Shown: positions 53,410 to 62,547, counted from the stretch's first letter. The stretch: DNA of 64,000 nucleotides from Cloacibacterium normanense (GCF_002943105.1 NZ_PTPZ01000002.1:149582-213581); one strand, 5' to 3'. The notes: generated from the sequence alone by a model not told the origin. Translations and numbers: made by a program.

Positions 53410-55605
53410 TTATCTAGTGAATAATAATTCTCTGTATTTTGTGAGTGGCCAAAGCTCATCATCTACCATCATTTCTAATGCGTCTGATGCTTCCCTAATT
53501 TTATCAAACAATGGCTTCACTTCGTTACAATAGGCTTCTGCCTGTTTCTGCGAGTTGGTAGTAGATTTAGCCTTATCTTTCGCTTTTAACAACTCTTCTA
53601 CTCCTAACTTAATAATAGAAACGTTTTCAGAAATCTGAGTAATTAAACTCATTTGTTCTTTTGCCAAAGCCTTGAATTCTTTATCTCCGAAAATTTCTTT
53701 TAATCCTTTTACATTGTCTATCAATCTGTTCTGATAGTTTAATGCTGCTGGAATGATGTGATTTCTAGCAATATCTGCCAAAACTCTAGCTTCAATATCA
53801 ATTACTGTAGAATATTTTTCTAACTTAATTTCGTTTCTAGCTTCTACTTCTACATGAGAGAAAACGCCCATTTCTTCGTAAAGTTTCACGAATTTTTTGT
53901 CCATTTCTCTTTCTAAAGCTTCTGGAGTAGTTTTAAGGTTAGATAAACCTCTTTTCTGCGCTTCTTTTGCCCAGTCATCAGAATATCCATCACCTTCGAA
54001 CATAATGTTTTTCGATTGTTTGATGTATTCTCTTAACACATTGAAAATAGCTTCATCTTTTTTAAGGCCTTTCTCAATTAAAGCATCTACTTCTTTTTTG
54101 AATTCTTTTAATTGTTTTGCAGCGATGGTATTCATTACCGTCATAGATTCTGCACAGTTTGCAGAAGAACCTACTGCTCTAATCTCAAATTTATTTCCTG
54201 TAAATGCGAAAGGCGAAGTTCTGTTTCTATCTGTATTGTCTAATAAAATTTCTGGAATTTTACCTACTACATTTAGTTTTAATTCTGTCTTTTCTTCTGG
54301 AGAAAGTTTACCATTAGTCACTTTTTCTAATTCAGAAAGTACACTATATAATTGAGAACCGATGAAAACAGAAATAATTGCAGGCGGCGCTTCGTTTGCT
54401 CCTAATCTGTGGTCATTACTTGCAGAAGCAATACTTGCTCTTAATAAGTCTGCATATTCATGAACTGCTTTAATCGTATTCACGAAGAAAGTCAAAAACT
54501 GTAAGTTTTTCTTAGGATTTTTCCCTGGGCTTAGTAAATTTTCGCCAGTATCTGTAGAAAGTGACCAGTTATTGTGTTTTCCACTTCCGTTTACTCCAGC
54601 AAATGGTTTTTCATGTAATAAAATATGGAAATGATGTTTGTGAGCTACTCTTGCCATCACATCCATTAATAATGAATTGTGGTCTACTGCTACGTTTGCT
54701 TCTTCAAACATTGGAGCCAACTCAAATTGATTTGGAGCTACTTCATTATGTCTTGTTGTAACAGGAATTCCTAATTTCATACATTCTATTTCTAGCTCCT
54801 TCATAAAATTCATCACTCTAGTAGGAATAGAACCGAAATAATGATCATCTAACTGTTGACCTTTCGCAGGAGAATGTCCTAACAATGTTTTACCAGTTAA
54901 TACTAAGTCTGGTCTTGATTGATATAATGCAGAATCAACTAAAAAGTATTCTTGTTCCCAACCTAAAGTAGGAACCACTTTTGTTACATTTTTGTCAAAA
55001 TATTGCATTACTTCTGTTGCTGCTTCGTCTACAGCGTGTAAAGCTCTTAACAATGGTGCTTTGTAATCTAATGTTTCACCAGTATAAGAAATAAAAATAG
55101 AAGGAATACAAAGTGTAGTTCCCATAATAAAAGCTGGAGAAGTAGGATCCCAAGCTGTATAACCTCTCGCTTCGAAAGTATTTCTAATTCCACCATTTGG
55201 GAAAGAAGAAGCGTCTGGTTCTTGCTGAATAAGCATTCCACCATTAAATCTTTCGATAGCTCTTCCCCCTTCAATTGGAGTAAAAAATGAATCGTGCTTT
55301 TCTGCAGTAGCTCCTGTTAATGGCTGAAACCAGTGAGTATAGTGAGTCACTCCTTTAGACAAAGCCCAATCTTTCATTGCTACAGCAACCTGATCTGCGA
55401 TATGTCTTTGGATTTTTGTTCCTTTTCTTATAGCATCTAAGATAGACTGAAATGCTTCTTTGGTTAAATATTCTCTCATGGTTTCTTCAGAGAAAACATT
55501 TTCGCAATACAATTCTGATAATTTTGCAGGAACTTCTACGTGATTATCTTTTCTAAAGTTTTTAAAAGGAAGCGTTTCTAACGCTTTAAATCTTAATGTT
55601 GACAT
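53410..55605 (-). CDS. glnN: Glutamine synthetase type III
   Basis: ATP-dependent glutamine synthesis from glutamate and ammonia. The 731-residue protein is of the large group III class found in Bacteroidota and cyanobacteria. Signatures: TLGWEQEYFLVD (metal-binding Glu), TRHNEVAPNQFELAPMFEEANVAVDHN, EKPFAGVNGSGKHNNWSLST and NRTSPFAFTGNKFEIRAVGSS. I chose the ATG at 55603-55605 (MSTLRFKALETLPFKNF); the 38 residues of the longer frame cross the promoter box. The minus-strand -7 box is TAAATTTG. Confidence 0.96.
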   Translation of the reverse strand: MSTLRFKALETLPFKNFRKDNHVEVPAKLSELYCENVFSEETMREYLTKEAFQSILDAIRKGTKIQRHIADQVAVAMKDWALSKGVTHYTHWFQPLTGATAEKHDSFFTPIEGGRAIERFNGGMLIQQEPDASSFPNGGIRNTFEARGYTAWDPTSPAFIMGTTLCIPSIFISYTGETLDYKAPLLRALHAVDEAATEVMQYFDKNVTKVVPTLGWEQEYFLVDSALYQSRPDLVLTGKTLLGHSPAKGQQLDDHYFGSIPTRVMNFMKELEIECMKLGIPVTTRHNEVAPNQFELAPMFEEANVAVDHNSLLMDVMARVAHKHHFHILLHEKPFAGVNGSGKHNNWSLSTDTGENLLSPGKNPKKNLQFLTFFVNTIKAVHEYADLLRASIASASNDHRLGANEAPPAIISVFIGSQLYSVLSELEKVTNGKLSPEEKTELKLNVVGKIPEILLDNTDRNRTSPFAFTGNKFEIRAVGSSANCAESMTVMNTIAAKQLKEFKKEVDALIEKGLKKDEAIFNVLREYIKQSKNIMFEGDGYSDDWAKEAQKRGLSNLKTTPEALEREMDKKFVKLYEEMGVFSHVEVEARNEIKLEKYSTVIDIEARVLADIARNHIIPAALNYQNRLIDNVKGLKEIFGDKEFKALAKEQMSLITQISENVSIIKLGVEELLKAKDKAKSTTNSQKQAEAYCNEVKPLFDKIREASDALEMMVDDELWPLTKYRELLFTR

Positions 55606-55913
55606 ATAGGTGTTAAAATTTTCAGCAAATTTAAGTAAAAAATCGAAACTTTTATAAAACACCCCTAAAATTTTAAGGGTATTCGTAAATTTTATATAGA
55701 TTTTAAAGTAGAAAATCAATAAAACCGATAACTTAAATCTATTTTAATGTAAAATTAATTTTAGTTTAGGTTATTTTTCGTACCTTAGAGAAACAAAATC
55801 ATTTTGAACAAAAAGGAACTTAAATTACTCAAAATCAATACAATTAAGCACTCTTATCATAAATTCAAAATAAAAGTTGTATCTTTGTAGACTTTTTTAA
55901 AAACAAAATATAT
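55606..55913. promoter_or_regulatory. Divergent control region of glnN and the DUF6909-like gene
   Basis: Minus side: TAAATTTG (complement of 55626-55633) 20 bases from the glnN start, preceded by an inverted repeat ACCC-C-TAAAATTTTA-A-GGGT (55661-55680). Plus side: TATCTTTG at 55880-55887, 26 bases from the next start. No gene is supported in the rest. Confidence 0.6.
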
Positions 55914-57602
55914 ATGGCAAATTCTAGAGCAAGAGAAACAACAGAAGCAATCGAAAGAATTTATGTCTCTATGAGACATTTGTTTTACAGAGGATTTTTT
56001 AAACCTTCAGGAGTTTCGGGTGATAGCATTAGAAGCCTTCTAAAAATCATCAATCCAGAAATCTACGGAACCATGAATGTTCCTAATAAAGTAGAACTAG
56101 ATGGTTTATTATATGTATTAGACAGATTACCAGAAGGTATAGAAGAATGCGCATTTATTCACCTTACTTCAGACGAAGGTTTTGACAAAGGAAGTTTTGA
56201 ACCTATAGTTCCTAAAAAACGTAGAAGAAATTGCTATAGAATAGATGAACACCAAATGAACATAGAGGTTCTACTCGGTCGTTCAGAAATTTATGATATT
56301 CTTACTCACCTTACCTTTTTATATATAGAAGCAGACAAAATAAGAAACATTGCTTTCTTAATCGATGAAGACGGAGAACCAAAACGCTCTTGGAAAATTA
56401 TAGAACAAGTAGCAAAAGGTGAGAAAAAATTCAGCAGAAAAGAAAAAGAAGTAGCCCTTATTCATCTTTCTTCACTTTTGGGAAGAACTTTCGAAGAAAC
56501 GCTTAATGCTTATAATAATTTCGGCGAAGACAATAATCCTGATAGACTTTTCAAAATTATTTATCACTTAGGAAAAGTAAGTTTTGACGACTTGAAACAA
56601 GTGAGAGAAAGAGAAATTCATTTCAGTGCCATTCTAAAAGAAAGAGTTGGTCACCATTATTTCGGTGAAAAATGGGCAAATCACGTAAAACAAGTTCTAG
56701 GAGATAACAATTTATTAAACAGACCTTTACATATTATTTCTGCGAATATGCACTCGGTGAAAAACATGCTTTTTGCCAATGACGCATTGAAGAAAAAGAA
56801 TACTAAAGATATAGATTATTCACTTTACGAAGAAATTTCTAACAAAAAGGAACTTAGAGACAAAGTTTTGGAATATGCAATTTCTAAAGAAATGATTTAC
56901 ATAGATGATAATTCTGGTAGTAACATAGATGTACAGTTAATTGATTTATCAAAAGTAGACCTCAAAAACTCTCCATTTGCTAATTCTGGATACAAAGGAG
57001 ATGATGTTCTAATGGTTTTCGATTACGCTTTTGGTGAACAAGCTTATGAAGTTATGGATGAGTTGTTAAGACCATTCGAATATGAAGGAAATGTGTACAC
57101 CATGAATGTAAAATCTGTTTCTATCATGGGTAAAGCAGGGATTCTTACCGGTGAAAAAGGAGACATTATGATTCCTACTTCTCACATTTTCGAAGGAACT
57201 GCAGATAATTATCCATTTGAAAACGCTTTGAAATTAGAAGATTTCCAAGATGATGAATTAAGAGCTTTCGAAGGAAGCATGATTACCGTTCTAGGAACTT
57301 CTCTTCAGAATAAAGATATTTTAACCTATTTCATGACTACTTCTTGGAAATCAATCGGTCTAGAAATGGAAGGAGCTCATTACCAAAAAGCGATTCAAGT
57401 AGCTTCTAAAATCAGAAAACACATTTCAGAAGATTTATTTGTAATGTATGCATATTACGCTTCTGATAATCCATTAGAAACAGGTTCTACCCTTTCTTCT
57501 GGCGGATTAGGATTAACGGGTGTAAAACCTACTTATTTAATCACGTTAAGAATTTTAGAAAAGATTTTACAATCTTCTGCTAAAAACAAGACAAAGAAGT
57601 AA
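55914..57602 (+). CDS. DUF6909-like protein with nucleoside-phosphorylase-like C-terminus
   Basis: A 562-residue cytoplasmic protein, conserved in flavobacteria and, as I recall, named DUF6909. The N-terminal half is helical (ETTEAIERIYVSMRHLFYRGFFKPSG). The C-terminal part reads like a purine-nucleoside-phosphorylase or MTA/SAH-nucleosidase fold: VMVFDYAFGEQAYEVMDELL, ILTGEKGDIMIPTSHIFEGT, and EMEGA at 484-488 preceded by GL, close to the EME motif of that superfamily. The catalytic role is inferred only. Own promoter and terminator. Confidence 0.65.
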   Translation: MANSRARETTEAIERIYVSMRHLFYRGFFKPSGVSGDSIRSLLKIINPEIYGTMNVPNKVELDGLLYVLDRLPEGIEECAFIHLTSDEGFDKGSFEPIVPKKRRRNCYRIDEHQMNIEVLLGRSEIYDILTHLTFLYIEADKIRNIAFLIDEDGEPKRSWKIIEQVAKGEKKFSRKEKEVALIHLSSLLGRTFEETLNAYNNFGEDNNPDRLFKIIYHLGKVSFDDLKQVREREIHFSAILKERVGHHYFGEKWANHVKQVLGDNNLLNRPLHIISANMHSVKNMLFANDALKKKNTKDIDYSLYEEISNKKELRDKVLEYAISKEMIYIDDNSGSNIDVQLIDLSKVDLKNSPFANSGYKGDDVLMVFDYAFGEQAYEVMDELLRPFEYEGNVYTMNVKSVSIMGKAGILTGEKGDIMIPTSHIFEGTADNYPFENALKLEDFQDDELRAFEGSMITVLGTSLQNKDILTYFMTTSWKSIGLEMEGAHYQKAIQVASKIRKHISEDLFVMYAYYASDNPLETGSTLSSGGLGLTGVKPTYLITLRILEKILQSSAKNKTKK

Positions 57603-57620
57603 AAATCATAAACTTTTAAT

Positions 57621-57656
57621 AAAATCCTTCCAAACTTTGCTTTTGGAAGGATTTTT
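57621..57656 (+). terminator. Intrinsic terminator
   Basis: Stem AAAATCCTTCCAAA / TTTGGAAGGATTTT with a T-rich tail, after the DUF6909-like gene. Confidence 0.9.
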
Positions 57657-57684
57657 ATTTAATATAGCAGTCTAAAATTTGATT

Positions 57685-57692
57685 TATATTTG
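57685..57692 (+). promoter_or_regulatory. -7 box of the M1 peptidase gene
   Basis: TATATTTG, 14 bases upstream of the start codon. Confidence 0.5.
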
Positions 57693-57706
57693 AAAAAATT
57701 TATGAT

Positions 57707-59548
57707 ATGAAGAATAGACTCGTTGCTATATTTTCTTTAATCGTAGGATTAATTACAGCACAACAACAAGCTTACTACCAACAAGAAGCTTCTTATAAAA
57801 TGGAAATCGATGTAGATGCTGCTAATTACTCTTATCACGGTAACCAAGAAATAAAATATACCAATAATTCTCCTGATGAACTTTCAGTAGTGTACTTTCA
57901 CTTGTATTGGAATGCTTTTAAACCCAATTCTTTGATGGATCAAAGAGTGCAAAACCAAGGAAAAAATGCAGACGGAAGATTAACTGAATTCGGAAATTCT
58001 AAATTAGCTACTATTCCTAAAAACGAAGAAGGCTCACAAACCGTAAACTGGATTAAACAAAACGGAAAACTTCTAAAATTTGAAGTTCAAGAAACCATTA
58101 TGAAGGTTTACCTCAACGAAAAAATAAAACCAAACTCTACCACTACTTTTACGATGGATTGGGATTCTGTAGTTCCTAAACAAATCCGTAGAAGCGGAAG
58201 AAATAACAGAGAAGGTGTAGACATGACTATGACGCAATGGTTCCCAAAACTAGCAGAATATGATTATGATGGTTGGGCAACTTTTGATTACATCGGTAGA
58301 GAATTTCACGCTCCTTTTTCTAATTTTGATGTAACCATAAAGATTGATAAAAATTACGTAATTGGCGCAGGTGGCGTTTTAGAAAATCCTACAGAAGTAA
58401 AAGGCTACACAGAAAATCCTACGATAAAAACAGATAAAAACGACAAGGCAACTTGGCGTTTTACCGCAAAAAATATTTTAGATTTTGCTTGGGCTGCAGA
58501 TAAAGACTATTCCGTAGAAACCTTCATCGTTCCAGATGGACCAAAAGTGAATTTTGTCTACCAAAAATCTGAAAAAACACAATTTTGGAGCGAAGCTCAA
58601 CCCTACATTACCAAATATTTCCAACTGATGAATGCCACTTTTGGCAGATACGTTTATCCTACCTACAGTTTTGTACAAGGTGGAGATGGCGGAATGGAAT
58701 ACGGAATGTGTACTATGATTCTAGGCGAAGCAAGAAGTTTGGAAGGTTTATTAGGATTGATGATTCATGAAGGAGCGCACTCTTGGTATCAGCAAATGCT
58801 TGCCACTAACGAAAGTACAAAACCTTGGTTAGATGAAGGTTTTACCAGTTATGCAGAAGATTTCGTGATGAATGCACTTTTCCCTAAAGATGATATGCCA
58901 AATCCTTTTTACAATGCAATTCAGTCTTATGTAAGATTCGTAAAATCTGGCAAAGAAGAACCAGCAGTTTGGTTAGCAGACCATCACGATAACGGAACGG
59001 CTTATACCGTAGCTTCTTACACCAAAGGCGAATTGTTCTTAGTAGAATTAGGCTACATTGTGGGTGAAGAAAATTTATCTAAAATTTTGAAAAAATATTA
59101 TCAAGACTGGAACCTTAAACATCCTACAGATAGAGATTTTCTCCACATTGCACAGCAAATTTCTGGTATGGATTTGAAATGGTTCCATCATTATTGGATT
59201 AACACGACCAAAACCATAGATTACGCGATAAAAGATGTAAAATACAATGACGATTCTACCACGATTACGCTCGTAAATATCGGTGAAGTTCCTATGCCAA
59301 TTGATTTTAGCATTTTTACAAAAGACAAAAAAACGGTGAACTATCACATTCCGCTGAATATGATGAGAACTCCTAAAACCAAAGATTATTTTGGAGATTT
59401 CCAAACCTTAAATTATTGGAACTGGACTACCAAAGAATACACTTTGACCATTCCTTACAAAAAATCTGATTTACAAATTTTAGGAATAGACTTCTCTCAA
59501 AGATTGGCAGATGTAAACCCCGAAAATAATTTTTTAGAAGTGAAATAA
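57707..59548 (+). CDS. M1 family zinc metallopeptidase, exported
   Basis: A 613-residue aminopeptidase-like enzyme. The signal peptide is MKNRLVAIFSLIVGLITAQ. The zinc site is HEGAHSW with the third ligand 18 residues later in WLDEGFTSYAED, so HExxH-18-E is complete. The exopeptidase motif GxMEN appears as GGMEYGM, with Tyr in place of Asn, a variation common in Bacteroidota M1 proteins. It is likely periplasmic. Single-gene unit with terminator. Confidence 0.93.
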   Translation: MKNRLVAIFSLIVGLITAQQQAYYQQEASYKMEIDVDAANYSYHGNQEIKYTNNSPDELSVVYFHLYWNAFKPNSLMDQRVQNQGKNADGRLTEFGNSKLATIPKNEEGSQTVNWIKQNGKLLKFEVQETIMKVYLNEKIKPNSTTTFTMDWDSVVPKQIRRSGRNNREGVDMTMTQWFPKLAEYDYDGWATFDYIGREFHAPFSNFDVTIKIDKNYVIGAGGVLENPTEVKGYTENPTIKTDKNDKATWRFTAKNILDFAWAADKDYSVETFIVPDGPKVNFVYQKSEKTQFWSEAQPYITKYFQLMNATFGRYVYPTYSFVQGGDGGMEYGMCTMILGEARSLEGLLGLMIHEGAHSWYQQMLATNESTKPWLDEGFTSYAEDFVMNALFPKDDMPNPFYNAIQSYVRFVKSGKEEPAVWLADHHDNGTAYTVASYTKGELFLVELGYIVGEENLSKILKKYYQDWNLKHPTDRDFLHIAQQISGMDLKWFHHYWINTTKTIDYAIKDVKYNDDSTTITLVNIGEVPMPIDFSIFTKDKKTVNYHIPLNMMRTPKTKDYFGDFQTLNYWNWTTKEYTLTIPYKKSDLQILGIDFSQRLADVNPENNFLEVK

Positions 59549-59575
59549 AAGTTGAGAAATTTCTCAACTTTTTTT
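59547..59575 (+). terminator. Intrinsic terminator after the M1 peptidase gene
   Basis: Stem AAAAGTTGAGAAA / TTTCTCAACTTTT and T-run. Confidence 0.9.
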
Positions 59576-59623
59576 ATGCAGAAAATGCTTAACTTTCGGC
59601 TCTAATTTTTCTTTTAAAAATCA

Positions 59624-60382
59624 ATGACGAGCATTGTAATAAACATTGGCAACACCAATATTAGATTTGGCCATTTTATTGATGGCAAATGTGATGTTTC
59701 TTGGATTATTAACACCAAACCTTACGGAACCCGAGACGAACTTTTCGCCCAATTTTCTATGCTGTACCAAACGTACAATGTAGATGTAGAAAAGGTAGAT
59801 AAAATCATTATTGGTTCGGTGGTACCTCAGCTTACACACATTATCAGCAGTGCTTTGTATAAAATTCACGGGATAGAAGCCATAGTGGTAGATAGAAAAA
59901 CGCACTCTCCTATTCATCACAAGTCCAATCAAATGGGAACTGATATTTTTGCCAATTTAGTGGCAGCTCATTTTCTCTATCCCAACAAAAAGAAAATTAT
60001 TTTAGATTTCGGAACTGCGCTTACTGCAAGTTGTGTAGCTGAAGATGGAGAAGTTTTGGGCGTAATCATCGCTCCAGGAATTATCACTTCTCTTAATTCT
60101 TTGGTAAAACAAACCGCACAACTTCCTGAAATAGAACTCACTAAACCAAAATCTGTTCTGGGACATGATACGGTTTCTTGTATGACTTCGGGGATGGTTT
60201 ATGGATTCCTAGGAATGGTAGAAGGTTTTATTGACCGTATAAACGAAGAAGTAAACGATAAATGTTTCGTGATTGCAACAGGTGGTGTTTCTCATGTTTA
60301 TCAACCTTTGACCAATAAAATAGATATCGCGGATAAATTACACACTCTAAAAGGTCTTTATTTCCTAGGGAAAGACAAATAA
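59624..60382 (+). CDS. coaX: Type III pantothenate kinase
   Basis: First step of coenzyme A synthesis. The 252 residues show the ASKHA fold: MTSIVINIGNTNIRFGHF (phosphate loop), NQMGTDIFANLVAAHFLYP, LDFGTALTASCV and PGIITSLNSLVKQTAQLPEI, then ATGGVSHVY. Type III enzymes need a monovalent cation. Single gene, followed by a structured repeat. Confidence 0.95.
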   Translation: MTSIVINIGNTNIRFGHFIDGKCDVSWIINTKPYGTRDELFAQFSMLYQTYNVDVEKVDKIIIGSVVPQLTHIISSALYKIHGIEAIVVDRKTHSPIHHKSNQMGTDIFANLVAAHFLYPNKKKIILDFGTALTASCVAEDGEVLGVIIAPGIITSLNSLVKQTAQLPEIELTKPKSVLGHDTVSCMTSGMVYGFLGMVEGFIDRINEEVNDKCFVIATGGVSHVYQPLTNKIDIADKLHTLKGLYFLGKDK

Positions 60383-60440
60383 TTTCAAAAATCTGTAGAA
60401 TTTTCTTTTGAGGAAAACTGTATTTTTTAAACGAAATCTC

Positions 60441-60525
60441 GCAGCCCGACTTGAGTGAAGCTCTTTTTACGAAACGTAGTGAAGTAAAAAAGCGGGAACG
60501 GAAGGCGGAAAAGCTGCCCAAAAAT
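60441..60525 (+). repeat. Structured intergenic repeat, copy A
   Basis: Opens GCAGCCCGACTTGAGTGAAG and ends GCTGCCCAAAAA. The outer stem pairs GCAGC (60441-60445) with GCTGC (60513-60517). An inner stem pairs CTTTTTAC (60463-60470) with GTAAAAAAG (60484-60492). CGGGAACGGAAGGCGGAA lies between. A second, similar copy lies at 63881-63976. It may be a mobile REP-like element or a structured RNA. Confidence 0.65.
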
Positions 60526-60956
60526 TATCTTTTATTTTTAAAGAAATTTTTCACGATTTCTGAGCATTCATTTTCTAAAATTCCTGAAACAACTTCTGTT
60601 TTAGGATGAAGTTTCACATTTTGATTGATGAAACCTCGTTTTTCATCTCTCGCACCAATGACAACTTTTGAAATCTGTGACCAAGTTAGAGCTCCCGCAC
60701 ACATTACGCAAGGTTCTAGCGTAACATACATCGTACAATCTTTTAAATATTTTCCACCCAAAAAATTAGCCGCAGAAGTAATTGCCTGCATTTCTGCGTG
60801 CGCAGTTACGTCATTTAATTGCTCCGTTAGATTATGACCTCTCGCAATAATTCTATCTTTGAAAACAATGACGCAACCAATAGGAACTTCGTCTTTTTCT
60901 CTGGCAATTTCGGCTTCTTGCAAAGCCTGTTTCATAAAATATTCTGGTGTAAACAT
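60525..60956 (-). CDS. tadA: tRNA adenosine(34) deaminase TadA
   Basis: Makes inosine at position 34 of tRNA-Arg(ACG). The 143-residue zinc enzyme has the motif TAHAEMQA (zinc His and catalytic Glu) and LEPCVMCAGAL (two zinc Cys). DEVPIGCVIV near the start is typical. The start codon overlaps the stop of the upstream TonB-C-like gene by one base, so the two are probably co-transcribed. Confidence 0.92.
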   Translation of the reverse strand: MFTPEYFMKQALQEAEIAREKDEVPIGCVIVFKDRIIARGHNLTEQLNDVTAHAEMQAITSAANFLGGKYLKDCTMYVTLEPCVMCAGALTWSQISKVVIGARDEKRGFINQNVKLHPKTEVVSGILENECSEIVKNFFKNKR

Positions 60957-61558
60957 TATTCTTCTACTACAAATTTTACAGGCAAGACAAATTTAGATTT
61001 TACATTCATTCCTCTTTGAAAAGCACTTTCCCATTTTCCAGAGGTCAGTAAAAAAGCCAGCAAAGCTAAATCGTTAAATTCTTTCTCCGTACCTTCAACT
61101 TTTTCTATGTAAAGTGAATGGTCATTTTGAACAATGAAATGGATTTTAGCAGATTTTGAAAAATAATCATCTAATCTATCTTGATATCGATTTTTGATAA
61201 AATCATGCACTTCTTTATATAGAGCGGGAAAACCTTGAGAATAATTCGCAGTTTTATCTGGAATTTCTTGTTGGGCTCCTTCTGGACTTGGGTCAATCAG
61301 TTTTTGATTTTCTAAAAACGTTTGAACGGCAGAAAAATAATGGTCTAAACGTTCTCTGTTATTTTTGCTTCTGCTGAGGAGATTTTGGAAATAAATTTTA
61401 CTGATTTCAGACTCAGATTTTCCTTTAATTTCTTCCTGATACTTTAGTTTTAGTTGAGTTTCTATGCTGTCATGCTTTGTTTTTAGAGTTTTTAAAGATT
61501 CTACTTGTTGAGCATTTATCCCACAGAAAAAAAGAAGAAAGAAAAAGATTTTTAGCAT
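60956..61558 (-). CDS. Exported protein with TonB-C-like domain (paralogue 1)
   Basis: A 200-residue exported protein with signal peptide MLKIFFFLLFFCGINAQ, a helical middle part (SIETQLKLKYQEEIKGKSESE) and a C-terminal domain (KIHFIVQNDHSLYIEKVEGTEKEFNDLALLA, then VKSKFVLPVKFVVE). That pattern resembles the TonB C-terminal domain found in many Bacteroidota proteins. It lacks a membrane anchor typical of TonB. It lies 5 bases after its paralogue and overlaps the tadA start. Function unknown. Confidence 0.65.
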   Translation of the reverse strand: MLKIFFFLLFFCGINAQQVESLKTLKTKHDSIETQLKLKYQEEIKGKSESEISKIYFQNLLSRSKNNRERLDHYFSAVQTFLENQKLIDPSPEGAQQEIPDKTANYSQGFPALYKEVHDFIKNRYQDRLDDYFSKSAKIHFIVQNDHSLYIEKVEGTEKEFNDLALLAFLLTSGKWESAFQRGMNVKSKFVLPVKFVVEE

Positions 61559-61563
61559 AAAAA

Positions 61564-62184
61564 TTATTCGAATTTAATACTCAAAGGCATTCTGAAAGCA
61601 TATTTTACAGCATTTCCTTTTTGAAGAGCAGGCTTAGTAAATTTTTCTGAAATAAGATACATGGCAATTTCAGCTTGTTTATTAAAACTTATGTTTTCGC
61701 CTTCTGCTTTTATATCTGTAATTGAACCATTTTCATCTACCACAAAACTCACGGTAGTATTGAGTTCATTTTTACAATATTCAATTCCTTTTGAATAAAA
61801 TAAAGAAGCTACTTTTTCTCTCAAAGCATCTATTCCGTTGGGGAATTCTGGCGCTTCGTCTATTTCTGTATGACAAGCCATAGCATTAGAAGAAGATTGA
61901 CTTTTTAAATATTCAAGTTCTTCTACATTTTTCACTCTTATTAATGCACCAAGATACGCAGTATTTCTAATACTGTCTAATTTGAGCATAAATTCTGTAA
62001 AATCTTTTTTGACGGTTTCTTTTTCTTCAGCCGTAAAAGCATTATTATACTTTTTGGCAAACTCAATTTTCAATAGATTTTCTTGACGATCAAAATGTTG
62101 CTTGATAAGTCTAAACTCTTCGTTTTGTTGACCAAAGAGCATATTTCCTGCTAAGAGGAATGCTGTTAAAAGGATAGTTTTCAT
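61564..62184 (-). CDS. Exported protein with TonB-C-like domain (paralogue 2)
   Basis: A 206-residue exported protein (signal MKTILLTAFLLAGNMLFGQ) with a helical part and a C-terminal TonB-C-like domain: CHTEIDEAPEFPNGIDALREKV, SFVVDENGSITDIKAEGEN, and AVKYAFRMPLSIKFE. The order EAPEFPNG..., VVDENGSI matches the domain well. It shares its layout with the next gene downstream and may be an old duplicate. I chose the ATG at 62182-62184, which fits the signal peptide. Confidence 0.72.
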   Translation of the reverse strand: MKTILLTAFLLAGNMLFGQQNEEFRLIKQHFDRQENLLKIEFAKKYNNAFTAEEKETVKKDFTEFMLKLDSIRNTAYLGALIRVKNVEELEYLKSQSSSNAMACHTEIDEAPEFPNGIDALREKVASLFYSKGIEYCKNELNTTVSFVVDENGSITDIKAEGENISFNKQAEIAMYLISEKFTKPALQKGNAVKYAFRMPLSIKFE

Positions 62185-62267
62185 CTGTGTTTTGTTATTA
62201 CAAAAATAACAAATTAAAAACAATTACGAAATTTTTATAGATTTTTAACTTTTGAGAAAAGTTTTAA

Positions 62268-62297
62268 ACAAAAAAATCTCACATTTCTGTGAGATTT
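62268..62297 (-). terminator. Intrinsic terminator of the tRNA-Val unit
   Basis: Stem AAATCTCACA / TGTGAGATTT with six to seven T on the minus strand. Confidence 0.9.
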
Positions 62298-62306
62298 CTA
62301 TTTCTG

Positions 62307-62381
62307 TGGGTCCTGAGGGATTCGAACCCCCGACCCTCTGGGTGTAAACCAGATGCTCTGAACCAACTGAGCTAAGAACCC
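62307..62381 (-). tRNA. tRNA-Val (anticodon TAC), downstream copy
   Basis: 75 bases reading GGGTTCTTAGCTCAG at the 5' end, with the anticodon loop TTTACAC, T-loop GGTTCGAATCC and 3' AGGACCCA. Acceptor, D, anticodon and T stems all pair. CCA is not encoded. Identical to the upstream copy. Confidence 0.97.
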
Positions 62382-62413
62382 GAATTTTTTGAAAAGGTTT
62401 CGTTCCTTTTTTG

Positions 62414-62488
62414 TGGGTCCTGAGGGATTCGAACCCCCGACCCTCTGGGTGTAAACCAGATGCTCTGAACCAACTGAGCTAAGAACCC
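62414..62488 (-). tRNA. tRNA-Val (anticodon TAC), upstream copy
   Basis: 75 bases, identical to the copy at 62307-62381, 32 bases away. It is the first of the two in the transcript. Confidence 0.97.
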
Positions 62489-62517
62489 TCTTTCACGATT
62501 TCTCGTTTTGAGTGGTG

Positions 62518-62547
62518 CAAATATACAACTTATTGCGATTTCTACAA
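62518..62547 (-). promoter_or_regulatory. Promoter of the tRNA-Val pair
   Basis: Minus strand reads TTTG, 19 bases, TATATTTG: a full match to the Bacteroidota consensus. The first tRNA starts 29 bases after the box. The best promoter in the window. Confidence 0.85.

Noticed and set aside
60228-60521. 97-codon minus-strand frame after coaX
   Set aside because: Half of it is antisense to coaX and the rest is structured repeat copy A.
62307-62488. CRISPR-like or other repeat because of two long identical copies
   Set aside because: The two 75-base copies fold as tRNA-Val with all stems intact; it is a tandem tRNA pair.
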